Assembly: GCA_964465125.1 (NCBI GenBank)
Contig: CAYXIO010000059.1
Location: 1-24,096, forward strand
DNA: 24,096 nucleotides
Reading direction: 5' to 3'
From: CAYOHG01 sp964465125
Lineage (GTDB): Bacteria; Planctomycetota; Phycisphaerae; UBA1845; Fen-1342
Shown in pieces: positions 1 to 7,682 of this stretch; within the stretch, counting starts at the first letter, position 1; every line of letters begins with the position of its first letter. The notes beneath the pieces were generated by a model. The model was not told the origin of the DNA. It did not search any database and saw nothing but the letters and a program-made list of their open reading frames with translations. A program made the position numbers and the translations under genes.

Positions 1-32
1 CGGGCGAACGTCGCCACAACCCAACTGTCTTA

Positions 33-60
33 AACATAGCACGATCTTGCGCATTGTCAA
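33..60 (-). promoter_or_regulatory. Sigma70-type promoter reading out of the window
   Basis: On the minus strand a perfect -35 hexamer TTGACA (55-60) is followed after 16 bases by TATGTT (33-38). This is the best -35 match I noticed in an intergenic region here. It points left, so it would serve a gene beyond the window edge, divergent from kbl. The match is seen directly; activity is inferred. Confidence 0.45.
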
Positions 61-231
61 CCAAATTCGGAACTACCCTCACCGCAACTCTCGCCGGGAC
101 AGTTTCTACCGCGGAACGTGCGCCCCTACACCACCCAGGCGACCGGGCCAAGCTATGCGCGCCGGCGTCAACCGTTGCTCTCTACGCGAACGGCGCTTCG
201 TCACCCCGCTGCCGCGCCCGCGCCGCGGCGG

Positions 232-237
232 TACACT
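232..237 (+). promoter_or_regulatory. Putative -10 element of kbl
   Basis: TACACT lies 26 bases before the kbl ATG in otherwise GC-rich DNA. No good -35 hexamer is visible at 16-18 bases upstream. Transcription would start near 244, giving a short leader that still holds the AGGAG ribosome site. The same hexamer type recurs before other genes in this window. Confidence 0.4.
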
Positions 238-262
238 GCGCGTCTGAACTCAGGAGACCCGC

Positions 263-1471
263 ATGTCCACCACGCTCGAGAAAACGCTCGCCGCCGAGCT
301 GCATCGGCTTCGCGAGAGCGGGCAGTACAAGGTCGCCAACGAAATGCAGGCCCCGCAGGCCCCGCGCACCCGCATGGACGGCAAGCCCGTCATCAACCTC
401 TCGTCCAACAACTACCTGGCGCTGGCCAACCACCCTGACGTGGTCGCCGCCGGCAAGCGCGCCCTCGATCAATACGGTCTCGGCACGGCCAGCGTACGCT
501 TCATCTGCGGCACGATGAGCTGCCACGTCGAGCTGGAGAAGAAGATCTGCCAGTTCATCGGCTGCGGCGCCGCCACCACCTACATCAGTTGCTGGGACGC
601 CAACGTCGGCATCATGCCGACGCTGGGCAGCACCGCGGAGGACGCGATCTTCTCCGACGCGCTCAACCACGCCTCGATCATCGACGCCATACGCCTCGCC
701 AAGGCGCAGCGCTTCATCTACAAGCACGCGAACTACGCCGAACTCGAGCAGATGCTCAACTCGCCCGAGGCAAAGCAGGCCCGCAACAAGCTGGTCATCA
801 CGGACGGCGTCTTCAGCATGGAAGGCGACGTCGCCGACCTGCCGCGGCTCAAAGAGCTCGCCCGCAAGCACGACGCCGTCCTGATCGTCGACGAATCGCA
901 TGCCACCGGGGTGCTCGGCGCGACCGGCCGCGGGACCGCCGAGCATTTCGGCGTGCTCGACGAGGACACGATTCAGACCAGCACGCTCGGCAAGGCGCTG
1001 GGCGGGGCGTGCGGCGGATACGTGGCCGGCTCGCAGGTCGTCTGCGACTACCTCGTGCAGAAGTCGCGCACCCAGCTCTTCAGCAACGCCCTGCCGCCCA
1101 GCGTCTGCTACGGCGCGATGGCCGCGATGGACGTGCTGATGCGCGACGGCAAGGCGATGCTGGCCCGGCTGCGCGAGAACGTGGCCCAGTTCCGCGCCGG
1201 CGTCAAGGAGCTCGGCCTGCACTCGGTCGAAGGCATCACCCCGATCGTGCCGATCCTCGTCGGAGAGACCGCCACCGCGATCGCCATGCAGAAGGCGCTG
1301 CTGGCCGAGGGCGTGTTCGTCAGCGGGTTCGGCTTCCCGGTGGTTCCGCGCGGCGAGGCCAGGCTGCGCTGCCAGATTTCCGCGGGGCACACGCGTGAGG
1401 ACATCGCCACGTGCCTGGCGGCGATCAAGAAGATCGCGGAGAAGTTCCCGGAGGCGCGCGGCAAGCACTAG
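263..1471 (+). CDS. kbl: Glycine C-acetyltransferase (2-amino-3-ketobutyrate CoA ligase)
   Basis: This PLP enzyme of the alpha-oxoamine synthase family is 402 residues long, close to the roughly 400 usual for Kbl. Kbl cleaves 2-amino-3-ketobutyrate with CoA to give glycine and acetyl-CoA in threonine breakdown. Visible family features are the DALNHASIIDAIRL segment (about 132-145), DESHATG (210-216) and the Schiff-base lysine K244 in TSTLGKALGG. The C-terminal PVVPRGEARLR stretch also matches Kbl. The start follows an AGGAG ribosome site with 6-base spacing. No threonine dehydrogenase gene lies beside it. BioF and 5-aminolevulinate synthase share the fold, but the similarity around the lysine and the C-terminus favours Kbl. 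It converges on the beta-propeller gene. Confidence 0.88.
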   Translation: MSTTLEKTLAAELHRLRESGQYKVANEMQAPQAPRTRMDGKPVINLSSNNYLALANHPDVVAAGKRALDQYGLGTASVRFICGTMSCHVELEKKICQFIGCGAATTYISCWDANVGIMPTLGSTAEDAIFSDALNHASIIDAIRLAKAQRFIYKHANYAELEQMLNSPEAKQARNKLVITDGVFSMEGDVADLPRLKELARKHDAVLIVDESHATGVLGATGRGTAEHFGVLDEDTIQTSTLGKALGGACGGYVAGSQVVCDYLVQKSRTQLFSNALPPSVCYGAMAAMDVLMRDGKAMLARLRENVAQFRAGVKELGLHSVEGITPIVPILVGETATAIAMQKALLAEGVFVSGFGFPVVPRGEARLRCQISAGHTREDIATCLAAIKKIAEKFPEARGKH

Positions 1472-1482
1472 GCGGCAAGAAT

Positions 1483-1498
1483 GGCGGCCGGCGCCGCC
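1483..1498. other. GC-rich hairpin between convergent genes
   Basis: A perfect 6-bp inverted repeat (GGCGGC, loop CGGC, GCCGCC) lies in the 93-bp gap between the ends of kbl and the beta-propeller gene. It has no T tract on either side, so a role as intrinsic terminator is only a guess. Confidence 0.25.
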
Positions 1499-1564
1499 GC
1501 GTCGGTCCGGCCTCAATTGAGCACACCCGAGCGGTCATTCCCGCCCGCACGAGGTTGCGGCCCG

Positions 1565-2920
1565 TCATGGCTGCGGATTGCCGATCGCGAACAGATGCCG
1601 ATGCCCGCGGATGTAGAGCGTGCCGTCTGCAATGGCGGGCGTCGCCATCGTGTACTCGCCGACCGTGTTTCGTGAGACCAGCTCGAACTTCTCGCCCGCC
1701 TTCACGGCGTACACGTCGCCTTCCTCGCTGGTGAAATACAGGTGCCCGCCCGCCGCCACGCCTGACGCCGTGAACCCCGTCTGCCCGCCGCCCAGCCGCT
1801 CGTTGTAGACCTTCTGCCCGGTCGCAGCCCGGAAGCACGTCAGCACGCCGTTGTCGAAGCAGAAATACGCCAGCTCACCCACAATCAGCGGCGTCTGCAT
1901 GTAATTGCCGCGGGCCGACGTCCACCACGCCACCTGCTTGTTCGATTGCCCCGCCCCGGGCACCTCGACGTCGCCGCGCACGTTGGTCCGCACGGCGTAG
2001 ATCGGACGGCCCTGCCCATGCGCGCTCGTGAAGAACACCAGCCCATCCGCCACCACCGGCGATGGAACCGGAATGTCGCCCAGCCCCTCGAATTCCCACA
2101 GCCGCTTGCCGGTGTCCGCGTCATAGCCCGCGATCTGCCGATAGCCGTTACAGATCATCTGCGTCGTCCCGCCTTCCGAGTGAAGCGCGGGCGTGCTCCA
2201 GGTCGGCACCTCGTTGCGCGGCGTACGCCAAAGCTCTCGCCCGTCCTTCAGATCCAGGCAGGCGATGAACGGATCCTTCTGAACGTCGCACTGCAAGTAC
2301 ACGCGCCCGTCGTGAATCACCGGAGAGCTTCCGAAGCCCCACTGCGCCTGCGGCACGACGTAGTAGCCGGAATCCAGAACGCCGAAATCGCGCTGCCACT
2401 CCAGCTTGCCGCTCATGTCGTAGCAGAACAGCCCCTCGGACCCGAAGAACGCGAGCACGTGCTCGCCGTCGGTCGCCGGGGTCGAGTTGGCGTGGCTCGC
2501 TTTCTGGTGGCGCTTGATCTTCGGCACGCCCCTGTGCGCCTCCACGCTCCACTCGACCTTGCCGGTCGCGCGGTTCAGACACAGAAGCCGGAAGCTGTAT
2601 ACCTTGTCCTCGTTCACCGGGGAGATGTCGCCGTACAGGCCAACCTTCAGGTCCTGGTCGTCGGGTCCGACGGCGGTAGTGACAAAAATCCGCTCGCCCC
2701 AGATCACCGGACTGGAAAGGCCAAGACCCGGGATGGGCGTCTTCCAAAGCAGGTTCTCGCCCGTCGTGACATCCCATTTCGTCGGCGGATCGCCTGACCC
2801 CAGCCCGCGCGCCCCCGCGCCGCGAAACTGCGGCCAGCGGCCGGCCGGCTCATCCGCCAAGCTCGGAAAGGAGGCCCACAAGACCGCGAGAATCGCGAGG
2901 ATGAAGCCTTGAACGCGCAT
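1565..2920 (-). CDS. Secreted PQQ-like beta-propeller repeat protein
   Basis: The product is 451 residues, starting MRVQGFILAILAVLW with a clear signal peptide that probably ends near residue 22 (SLADE). The mature chain opens with WPQFRGAGARG, the usual beginning of the PQQ-binding-like beta-propeller proteins abundant in planctomycetes. Repeated blade-like segments follow, such as SSPVIWGERIFVTTAVG, STPATDGEHVLAFFG, SSPVIHDGRVYLQCD and PSPVVADGLVFFTS. These are quinoprotein-type blades, with no cytochrome c or transmembrane domain. The ATG at 2920 is chosen because GGAGG sits 8 bases upstream; the open frame runs 51 codons further with unlikely sequence. The role is probably periplasmic or extracellular, and the substrate is unknown. 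Cofactor binding cannot be judged from sequence alone. Confidence 0.85.
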   Translation of the reverse strand: MRVQGFILAILAVLWASFPSLADEPAGRWPQFRGAGARGLGSGDPPTKWDVTTGENLLWKTPIPGLGLSSPVIWGERIFVTTAVGPDDQDLKVGLYGDISPVNEDKVYSFRLLCLNRATGKVEWSVEAHRGVPKIKRHQKASHANSTPATDGEHVLAFFGSEGLFCYDMSGKLEWQRDFGVLDSGYYVVPQAQWGFGSSPVIHDGRVYLQCDVQKDPFIACLDLKDGRELWRTPRNEVPTWSTPALHSEGGTTQMICNGYRQIAGYDADTGKRLWEFEGLGDIPVPSPVVADGLVFFTSAHGQGRPIYAVRTNVRGDVEVPGAGQSNKQVAWWTSARGNYMQTPLIVGELAYFCFDNGVLTCFRAATGQKVYNERLGGGQTGFTASGVAAGGHLYFTSEEGDVYAVKAGEKFELVSRNTVGEYTMATPAIADGTLYIRGHRHLFAIGNPQP

Positions 2921-3049
2921 CTGGACGACCTCCGTGGTTGGCGATGCCGGGGAATTCTGGCGGCCGGCCAACCCGGACACAAGGAAAAAATGCCGTCCGC
3001 CGACGCACGACGCGCGTTGGACGCCGGCCCATCCCAGCTCTGCATCCGC

Positions 3050-3055
3050 TACACT
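3050..3055 (+). promoter_or_regulatory. Putative -10 element of thioesterase gene
   Basis: TACACT ends 16 bases before the ATG at 3072. If used, the transcript would carry only about 10 leader bases and no Shine-Dalgarno site, consistent with the absence of one upstream of this gene. No good -35 was found. Confidence 0.35.
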
Positions 3056-3071
3056 CCCGGCACGAACGACC

Positions 3072-3506
3072 ATGCTTGACCCGCGCCGCCTTCAGATGAT
3101 CATCGAACGAACCCGCAACATCCCGTGCGTGCGCTCGCTCGGCTTGCAGGTGCTCGAAGCCGACGACGGCTACTGCAAGCTCAGCGCCATCCACGATCGC
3201 AACTACGACGGCATACCGGGGACATTTCATGGCGGCATGCTCGCAAACGTCGCCGACTGCGTCGCCTGGTTTACCATCGCCACCAGCCTCGGGCCGGACA
3301 AGCCGTTGGTGACCACCGACCTTGCGGTGCGCTATCTCAATCCCTGCGTCGGCGACGTGACCGCCACCGGCCGCGTCATCAAGCTCGGCCGCACGCTCTG
3401 CCCAGTTGCGGTCGAGATACTCGATGCGGCAGGCGTTCCGGTCGTCGCCGCGAACGTCTGCTACATGCGCCTGCCGCAGCCGGCGAGCGGCGCGCCTAAG
3501 CTCTAG
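3072..3506 (+). CDS. PaaI/YbgC-like hotdog-fold thioesterase
   Basis: This 144-residue protein has the length and pattern of the PaaI-type hotdog thioesterase family. The helix motif HGGMLANVADCVAWF (about 55-69) follows the strand region YDGIPGTF. The central strands TTDLAVRYLNPC and GDVTATGRVIKLGR are typical of the fold. Such enzymes hydrolyse acyl-CoA or aryl-CoA thioesters in the cytosol; the substrate cannot be told here. The start at MLDPRR is chosen because the protein then begins just before the conserved fold. The frame stays open 46 codons upstream but with low-quality sequence. No ribosome site is visible. It is divergent from the beta-propeller gene and lies 55 bp before the glycosyltransferase gene. 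Confidence 0.8.
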   Translation: MLDPRRLQMIIERTRNIPCVRSLGLQVLEADDGYCKLSAIHDRNYDGIPGTFHGGMLANVADCVAWFTIATSLGPDKPLVTTDLAVRYLNPCVGDVTATGRVIKLGRTLCPVAVEILDAAGVPVVAANVCYMRLPQPASGAPKL

Positions 3507-3561
3507 CGGCGCAGGTGCGTTCACCGGCGCGCGGCGGCCGGACGAGGACTCCGACACGCAC

Positions 3562-4275
3562 ATGCTCTCCTTCATCGTTCCGGCCCATAACGAGGAAACG
3601 CTGCTGCCGAAATCGCTGAGCGCGATCCGCGCAGCCTGTGACCCCCTGGCATGCGCCTACGAGATCATCGTGGTCAACGACGCATCCACCGACGCGACCT
3701 CGCAGATCGCGTCCGCCCACGGCGCCCGCGTCGAGACGGTCGCGCTGCGTAAGATCGCGGCCGTGCGCAATGCCGGCGCCCGAGCGGCGCGCGGCGATCG
3801 GTTCCTGTTCGTCGACGCCGATACGTTTGTAACGCCGGAGGTCGTCCGCGCGGCCGCCGCCGCAATGGATCGGGGCGCCGTCGGCGGCGGCGCAACCGTC
3901 GAGTTCGAAGGCCGCATCCCGCTGTGGGCGCGCGTGATGCTGCTCGCGTTCGTCCCGTTTTATCACGGCATGGGCTGGGCCGCCGGTTGTTTCATTTTCT
4001 GCACCCGAGCCGCCTTCGAGGCCGTCGGCGGGTTCGACGAGTCGGTCTACGCCGCCGAAGAAGTGCTGATGAGCCGGGCCCTGCGGCGTCTGGGGCGCTT
4101 CCGCGTACTGCGCGAGCGCGTGATCACTTCCTCGCGCAAGCTCCGCACGCACACGATGTCCGAGGTACTCGGGCCGCTGTTCCGCCTCGGCTGGCGCGGC
4201 CAGGCGGCTCTGCGCGAGGGCCACCGCCCGGAATTCTCGATCTGGTACGGCCCGCGGCGCGAGGACCGCGGCTAG
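3562..4275 (+). CDS. Family 2 glycosyltransferase (GT-A)
   Basis: The product is 237 residues, a compact GT2 transferase. It begins MLSFIVPAHNEE, the standard nucleotide-binding strand. It has VNDASTD (38-44), the AVRNAGARAARGD segment (67-79) and the metal-binding VDAD at 84-87. The acceptor-side region GGFDESVYAAEE follows near 155-165. The stretch around 118-135 is hydrophobic, but I do not call a firm membrane segment. GT2 enzymes move a sugar from a nucleotide or lipid donor to glycan, lipid or protein; which one is not evident. The open frame extends 52 codons upstream, but the GT2 fold starts at this ATG. No convincing ribosome site was found. It may be cotranscribed with the upstream thioesterase gene. 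Confidence 0.82.
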   Translation: MLSFIVPAHNEETLLPKSLSAIRAACDPLACAYEIIVVNDASTDATSQIASAHGARVETVALRKIAAVRNAGARAARGDRFLFVDADTFVTPEVVRAAAAAMDRGAVGGGATVEFEGRIPLWARVMLLAFVPFYHGMGWAAGCFIFCTRAAFEAVGGFDESVYAAEEVLMSRALRRLGRFRVLRERVITSSRKLRTHTMSEVLGPLFRLGWRGQAALREGHRPEFSIWYGPRREDRG

Positions 4276-4392
4276 CGCGCGTTCATCGATCCTGCAGCGT
4301 CGCCGCTTCGCGGGCGACGGCGATCCCCGAGACATCTCCGACCGCCGGGTCCCGCCCCGGTCGCTTCCGCCGCTTCCGCGATGACGACTGGC

Positions 4393-4398
4393 TATACT
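4393..4398 (+). promoter_or_regulatory. Putative -10 element of msrBA
   Basis: TATACT, one base from the TATAAT consensus, lies in the 252-bp gap before the methionine sulfoxide reductase gene, 130 bases ahead of its ATG. It would give a leader of about 120 bases. No clear -35 hexamer. The rest of the gap (4276-4527) shows no gene or strong hairpin. Confidence 0.35.
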
Positions 4399-4527
4399 CC
4401 CGCAACGGGGCCGCCACCCCGGCCCGTTCCGCGGGAATCTGTAACGTCGGCGCTGCGATCCGCGTCGAATCTTGGGACGTTTGCCCTGAACCGCGCCGGC
4501 GCCTAGCGCGAGAGGTGTACGGAAACG

Positions 4528-5643
4528 ATGCGAACGACGCTGCTGCTGGCGGGATTGCTCCTGACCACATTCGCTGCCTTCGGCTGCCAGCCGCCCGACG
4601 CCAGAGCCACGACGGAGCAGACGGCGGCGGCAGCGACGAGCCGCCCGGCAACCGACATGGGGGACCCGATGAAGCCGCGAATCTCGAGCTCGAACTACGA
4701 CATCACCCCGCTGCCGCCGGAGCGCGTGGCCGAGCTGGCCCGCAAGCTCGACCCGGAGGCGTATCGAATCACTCAGAGCGCCGCGACCGAGCGCCCGTTC
4801 TGCGGCACGCTGCTCGATAACAAGAAGGACGGCGTCTACACCTGTGTCGTCTGCGGGCTGCCCCTGTTCTCGAGCGAGCACAAGTTCCACTCGGGCACGG
4901 GCTGGCCGAGCTTCTACCGCGAATTCGACCCCCAGCACGTCAGCCGCCGCACGGACAGCAGCCACGGCATGGTCCGCACCGAGATCAACTGCGCGCGTTG
5001 CGGGGCGCACCTGGGGCACGTCTTCGACGACGGTCCGCGTCCGACCGGCGAGCGGCACTGCCTGAACTCGGCGTCGCTCAAGTTCTACGCGCACGGCGAG
5101 GAGCTGCCGCCGGAAAGCCGCCCGGTTGCCCGGACCGCCGCGTCGTCGAGCGCTGCGGCGCTCGAGACGGCCTACTTCGCGGGCGGCTGCTTCTGGGGCG
5201 TCGAGCACTACTTCCAGAAAGGCCCCGGCGTGGTCGACGCCGTCAGCGGCTTCATGCAGGGCCGCTCGGAGAATCCCACCTACAAGCAGATCTGCTACGA
5301 GAACACCGGCCACGCGGAAACGGTCAAGGTCGTGTTTGATCCGGGCAAGATCAGCTATCGCCGGCTGCTCGAAGCGTTCTTCATCATGCACGACCCCACG
5401 CAGCTCAATCGCCAGGGGCCGGACGTCGGCGATCAGTACCGCTCGGGCATCTGGACCGTCAGCGACGCCCAGCAGCGCGAGGCCGAGGCGTACATCCGCG
5501 AGTTGCAGGAAACGCCGGCGTTCAAGGGCCGCAAGATCGTCACGCAGGTCGAGCCCGCGCGCACGTTCTACCCGGCCGAGGACTACCACCAGGACTACGT
5601 CGACCAGACCGGCCGCGCCTGCCACGTCAAGAACCCGTGGTGA
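4528..5643 (+). CDS. msrBA: Bifunctional MsrB-MsrA methionine sulfoxide reductase, probable lipoprotein
   Basis: This 371-residue fusion reduces both stereoisomers of methionine sulfoxide. The N-terminus has a hydrophobic leader ending in AAFGC, with C20 a probable lipid attachment site, so the enzyme is likely anchored outside the cytoplasm. Residues 21-55 are a linker. The MsrB domain (about 57-188) has zinc cysteines C106/C109 and C155/C158, GWPSFY, and the catalytic C178 in RHCLNSASLKF. The MsrA domain (about 214-370) has the catalytic C221 in AGGCFWGVE, plus GHAETVKVVFDP and YRSGIWT. The order is B then A, the reverse of the A-B order seen in Neisseria PilB-type fusions. The lipobox is imperfect because position -2 is Phe. 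The electron donor outside the cytoplasm is unknown; no DsbD/CcdA-like gene is nearby. Confidence 0.9.
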   Translation: MRTTLLLAGLLLTTFAAFGCQPPDARATTEQTAAAATSRPATDMGDPMKPRISSSNYDITPLPPERVAELARKLDPEAYRITQSAATERPFCGTLLDNKKDGVYTCVVCGLPLFSSEHKFHSGTGWPSFYREFDPQHVSRRTDSSHGMVRTEINCARCGAHLGHVFDDGPRPTGERHCLNSASLKFYAHGEELPPESRPVARTAASSSAAALETAYFAGGCFWGVEHYFQKGPGVVDAVSGFMQGRSENPTYKQICYENTGHAETVKVVFDPGKISYRRLLEAFFIMHDPTQLNRQGPDVGDQYRSGIWTVSDAQQREAEAYIRELQETPAFKGRKIVTQVEPARTFYPAEDYHQDYVDQTGRACHVKNPW

Positions 5644-5664
5644 AGACCGCCCGGCCGTCCGTAT

Positions 5665-6459
5665 TCACCCCGGCGTCGGCGGCACCACCCGAGCCGTCAG
5701 GAAGACCAGGATCGGCGGCTCTCCGTCGCCCTGTGGTAGTGGGATGATCGCGATCTGCCCGGATCGGAGGGTCGAATGGAGCTTGGTTTCGCGCGAGTCG
5801 AGGATCGGTGGGCCGACGTCGAATGGAACGCCCTCGATGGGTTGCCGCCCGACGACTTCGCTGACGCGCAGGTGGATGTCCTCGAACCGAATGCCGTCGT
5901 CCCCGATGCGCTTGGGCGTGAGCGTCAGGAACACGCCCTCCACGAGCGCCTCATCACTCGCCACCACCAGGCTCTTGTCCTCGCGCTGCACCAGGTAGGG
6001 AACCGGCCGGCCAACCGAAATGCTGGCCGATTGCCCCAGACGCGCGAGAATGCGCGGCGCCGCGACAACCGTCCAGGGAGGCTTCTTGCCCGGCACCGGC
6101 TCGGACACGAGCATCTCGTTCTTCAAAAACAGGCGGTGACCGTCCTTCTCCACTCGAAGATCCTCGGCCGCCATGCCGAACGCCAGTCCCCAGGTCGTCA
6201 GGCGGCCGCGCTCGTCTCGCGGAAGTGACATCGACTCCTGGCGGATCGCCTTCAGGTCCAGCGGCAGGTCGGCGTCACGCACGCCCGGGTCAAACGTCAC
6301 GAACCAGATATTCGCAACGACCGTGGTGTCCTCGGAGACCAGCGCCGCACGGCGCCCTTCCTCGGCAGACGCAACCCCGGCCAGCGCGGAACCGGCTGGC
6401 ACCGCGGTGCCGCCGAACATCGCCACCCACGCTCCGCCCAGTCCGATCAGTAGATTCAC
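5665..6459 (-). CDS. Secreted protein with stand-alone secretin-like beta domain
   Basis: The product is 264 residues from a GTG start that overlaps the previous gene's TGA (GTGA) and follows GGGAG. A hydrophobic leader probably ends near residue 32 (ASA-EE), though it lacks the usual N-terminal positive charges. Residues about 130-258 resemble the C-terminal pore domain of type II/III secretins. They show VVAAPRILARLGQSASISVG with VPYL (a usual VGxxxPY-type block), FLTLTPKRI, IRFEDIHLRVSEVVG, and VPFDVG...DSRETKLHSTLRSGQ, which matches the secretin end pattern of VP-x-n-TR then dGQ. The N0/N1 ring-building domains of true secretins are missing, so it may not form a channel. It is the last gene of the sigma operon. 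The domain call is by eye and needs a profile search. Confidence 0.6.
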   Translation of the reverse strand: MNLLIGLGGAWVAMFGGTAVPAGSALAGVASAEEGRRAALVSEDTTVVANIWFVTFDPGVRDADLPLDLKAIRQESMSLPRDERGRLTTWGLAFGMAAEDLRVEKDGHRLFLKNEMLVSEPVPGKKPPWTVVAAPRILARLGQSASISVGRPVPYLVQREDKSLVVASDEALVEGVFLTLTPKRIGDDGIRFEDIHLRVSEVVGRQPIEGVPFDVGPPILDSRETKLHSTLRSGQIAIIPLPQGDGEPPILVFLTARVVPPTPG

Positions 6460-6836
6460 GGTGTCTCTCCCGGCGCGACGGAGCGCGCCTTCCAGTTGGA
6501 CAGGTCTGCGCGATACGACGTTTCCGCCCGCGCAAACAGCGATTGATCGATGCGAATCACGATCGCCCCGTTCACGTCGCCCGCTGCGCGCTCTCCGCGG
6601 GAGGCGGCTGTCCCGCGCGGCTCCCAACGCCCGGTACCGGCTGAGCCCAGCATCCACGCCGCAGCGCCCACCAGCGCGCACGCCGCCGCTGCTTGCCAGC
6701 GCGGCACGCGGCGCCGCCACCATCCGTTCCGGCTCTTGCAGAGCAGCAGTGCTCGCAGGATTTCGGTGTCGTGACGCCCGCCCACGTTTTGCACCGGCAG
6801 CACCTTGAGCCGCTGCTCCAGTTCATCCAGTTCCAT
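6456..6836 (-). CDS. Small one-pass membrane protein downstream of ECF sigma gene, possible anti-sigma
   Basis: This 126-residue protein has a charged N-terminal part (1-46, ending WWRRRVPR), one membrane segment (about 47-66) and a C-terminal tail of about 60 residues. The positive-inside rule places the N-terminus in the cytoplasm and the tail in the periplasm. This layout, directly after an ECF sigma gene whose last 14 bases it overlaps, fits an anti-sigma factor. However, I see no HxxxCxxC zinc motif, and the cytoplasmic part is short, so the role is inferred from position. Its TGA overlaps the GTG of the secretin-like gene. The start at MELDELEQ is taken because upstream codons read as the sigma gene in another frame. 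No family was recognised. Confidence 0.6.
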   Translation of the reverse strand: MELDELEQRLKVLPVQNVGGRHDTEILRALLLCKSRNGWWRRRVPRWQAAAACALVGAAAWMLGSAGTGRWEPRGTAASRGERAAGDVNGAIVIRIDQSLFARAETSYRADLSNWKARSVAPGETP

Positions 6837-7335
6837 CGCAAACCTCACTGCCCAGCTCGGCTCGCAGCGCTTCCAGGCTGCGCCGGTACTGGCTGGCGAC
6901 CGTGCCGAGCGGGCGATTGAGCACTTCCGCGATCTCCTCGAAGCCCAGCTCAACGTACACGCGCAGGATGACCACCTCGCGCTGCGCGTCCCCGAGCCGC
7001 GCGAGCGCCTCGCGAACCCGGTGTACTTCCTCACGCACAGCCGAATCCGCGGCCGCCGCATCGAGAAACCCCACCGCGACCTCCGCTTCGGCCTTCGTTC
7101 GGGCCGCGCGGTTGCGCCGCCGATCGACCGAGAGGTTACGCATGCTGCGGTAGACAAAGGCGCGCGGGTCGGTCGGCGCTCGGCGCTCCCGGAGCATGCG
7201 CAGCAGGACGTCCTGAATCAGGTCCGCCCCCTCGGCGACGTTCCCGGTCAGCGCCGTGGCGTAGATTCCCAGCGCGCGGCGGTGTTCCAGGTAGAAGCGC
7301 GCCCAGGCGTCGCCGCAAGCCAATTCACCCTGCAC
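6823..7335 (-). CDS. ECF-type RNA polymerase sigma factor
   Basis: The product is 170 residues, normal for an ECF sigma factor. Region 2 spans about 15-80 (ADLIQDVLLRMLRER, then FVYRSMRNLSVDRRRNRAAR). Region 4 spans about 105-165, with LGDAQREVVILRVYVELGFEEIAEVLN and LGTVASQYRRSLEALR forming the helix-turn-helix. It directs RNA polymerase to a small regulon, probably including its own operon. The GTG at 7335 is preferred because AGGGGG lies 6 bases upstream; a TTG at 7353 would add six residues. It heads a three-gene unit with the membrane protein and the secretin-like protein. No promoter motif of its own could be assigned with confidence. Confidence 0.85.
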   Translation of the reverse strand: MQGELACGDAWARFYLEHRRALGIYATALTGNVAEGADLIQDVLLRMLRERRAPTDPRAFVYRSMRNLSVDRRRNRAARTKAEAEVAVGFLDAAAADSAVREEVHRVREALARLGDAQREVVILRVYVELGFEEIAEVLNRPLGTVASQYRRSLEALRAELGSEVCDGTG

Positions 7336-7682
7336 GGCGCGCCCCCTGCCCAAGCGGGTGCCCTCTGGCGTACATCAGCAAGACGAATGAACCGTCGGGT
7401 TTTATGCGATCTGGGGAAACGGAGTTCGCAACTCGCGCGTCCTCGGCAACCGGATGGCGTGCAACCGCGAACACGAAGGGCGCGACCAAACGCCGTACGC
7501 GGTGCCCCCGTCAAGGTCCTTCAGCGCCTGACGATGCGCGGCGGGCACGGCCGGGCCCACGCACTACATTCCGCCAGAACGACCCACGTCGCGCGATCCG
7601 GCGCCGTTCTTCACTGGCGATTCGCTCTTCGCGATTCGCTATTTCCAAGCCGCCCGCCGCCCCGCAACGCTACAGCGCCTCA
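7336..7682. other. Intergenic stretch without a gene
   Basis: These 347 bases lie downstream of the pseudopilin gene and upstream of the sigma operon. Open frames here are arginine-rich shadows. Visible items are a small inverted repeat GAGTT-CGC-AACTC at 7422-7434, about 90 bases before the sigma gene, and a direct repeat at 7617-7640. I found no tRNA, no good promoter and no T-tailed terminator. Confidence 0.5.
7617..7640. repeat. Tandem-like direct repeat GCGATTCGCT x2
   Basis: Two identical 10-base copies (7617-7626 and 7631-7640) are separated by CTTC, giving a 14-base period. They lie about 45 bases beyond the pseudopilin stop. Function is unknown; it could be a degenerate microsatellite or a protein-binding site. 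Confidence 0.5.

Noticed and set aside
182..1516. 444-codon minus-strand open frame opposite kbl
   Set aside because: It is the antisense shadow of a clearly recognised PLP enzyme; its Arg/Val/Asp-rich composition matches no family.
1565..2920. PQQ-dependent alcohol dehydrogenase
   Set aside because: The blades resemble quinoproteins, but I see no dehydrogenase-specific active-site features or cytochrome domain; kept as a general beta-propeller protein.
3496..5625. 709-codon minus-strand open frame across the GT2 and msrBA genes
   Set aside because: It is antisense to two recognisable enzymes, with low-complexity Arg/Ala/Asp composition typical of high-GC shadow frames.
7248..7514. 88-codon minus-strand frame upstream of the sigma gene
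   Set aside because: It is Arg-rich with no ribosome site and overlaps the sigma gene in another frame; taken as chance.
7336..7682. Possible tRNA or small RNA gene in the gap
   Set aside because: No T-arm GGTTCAAATC-like block, acceptor pairing or strong T-tailed hairpin was found.
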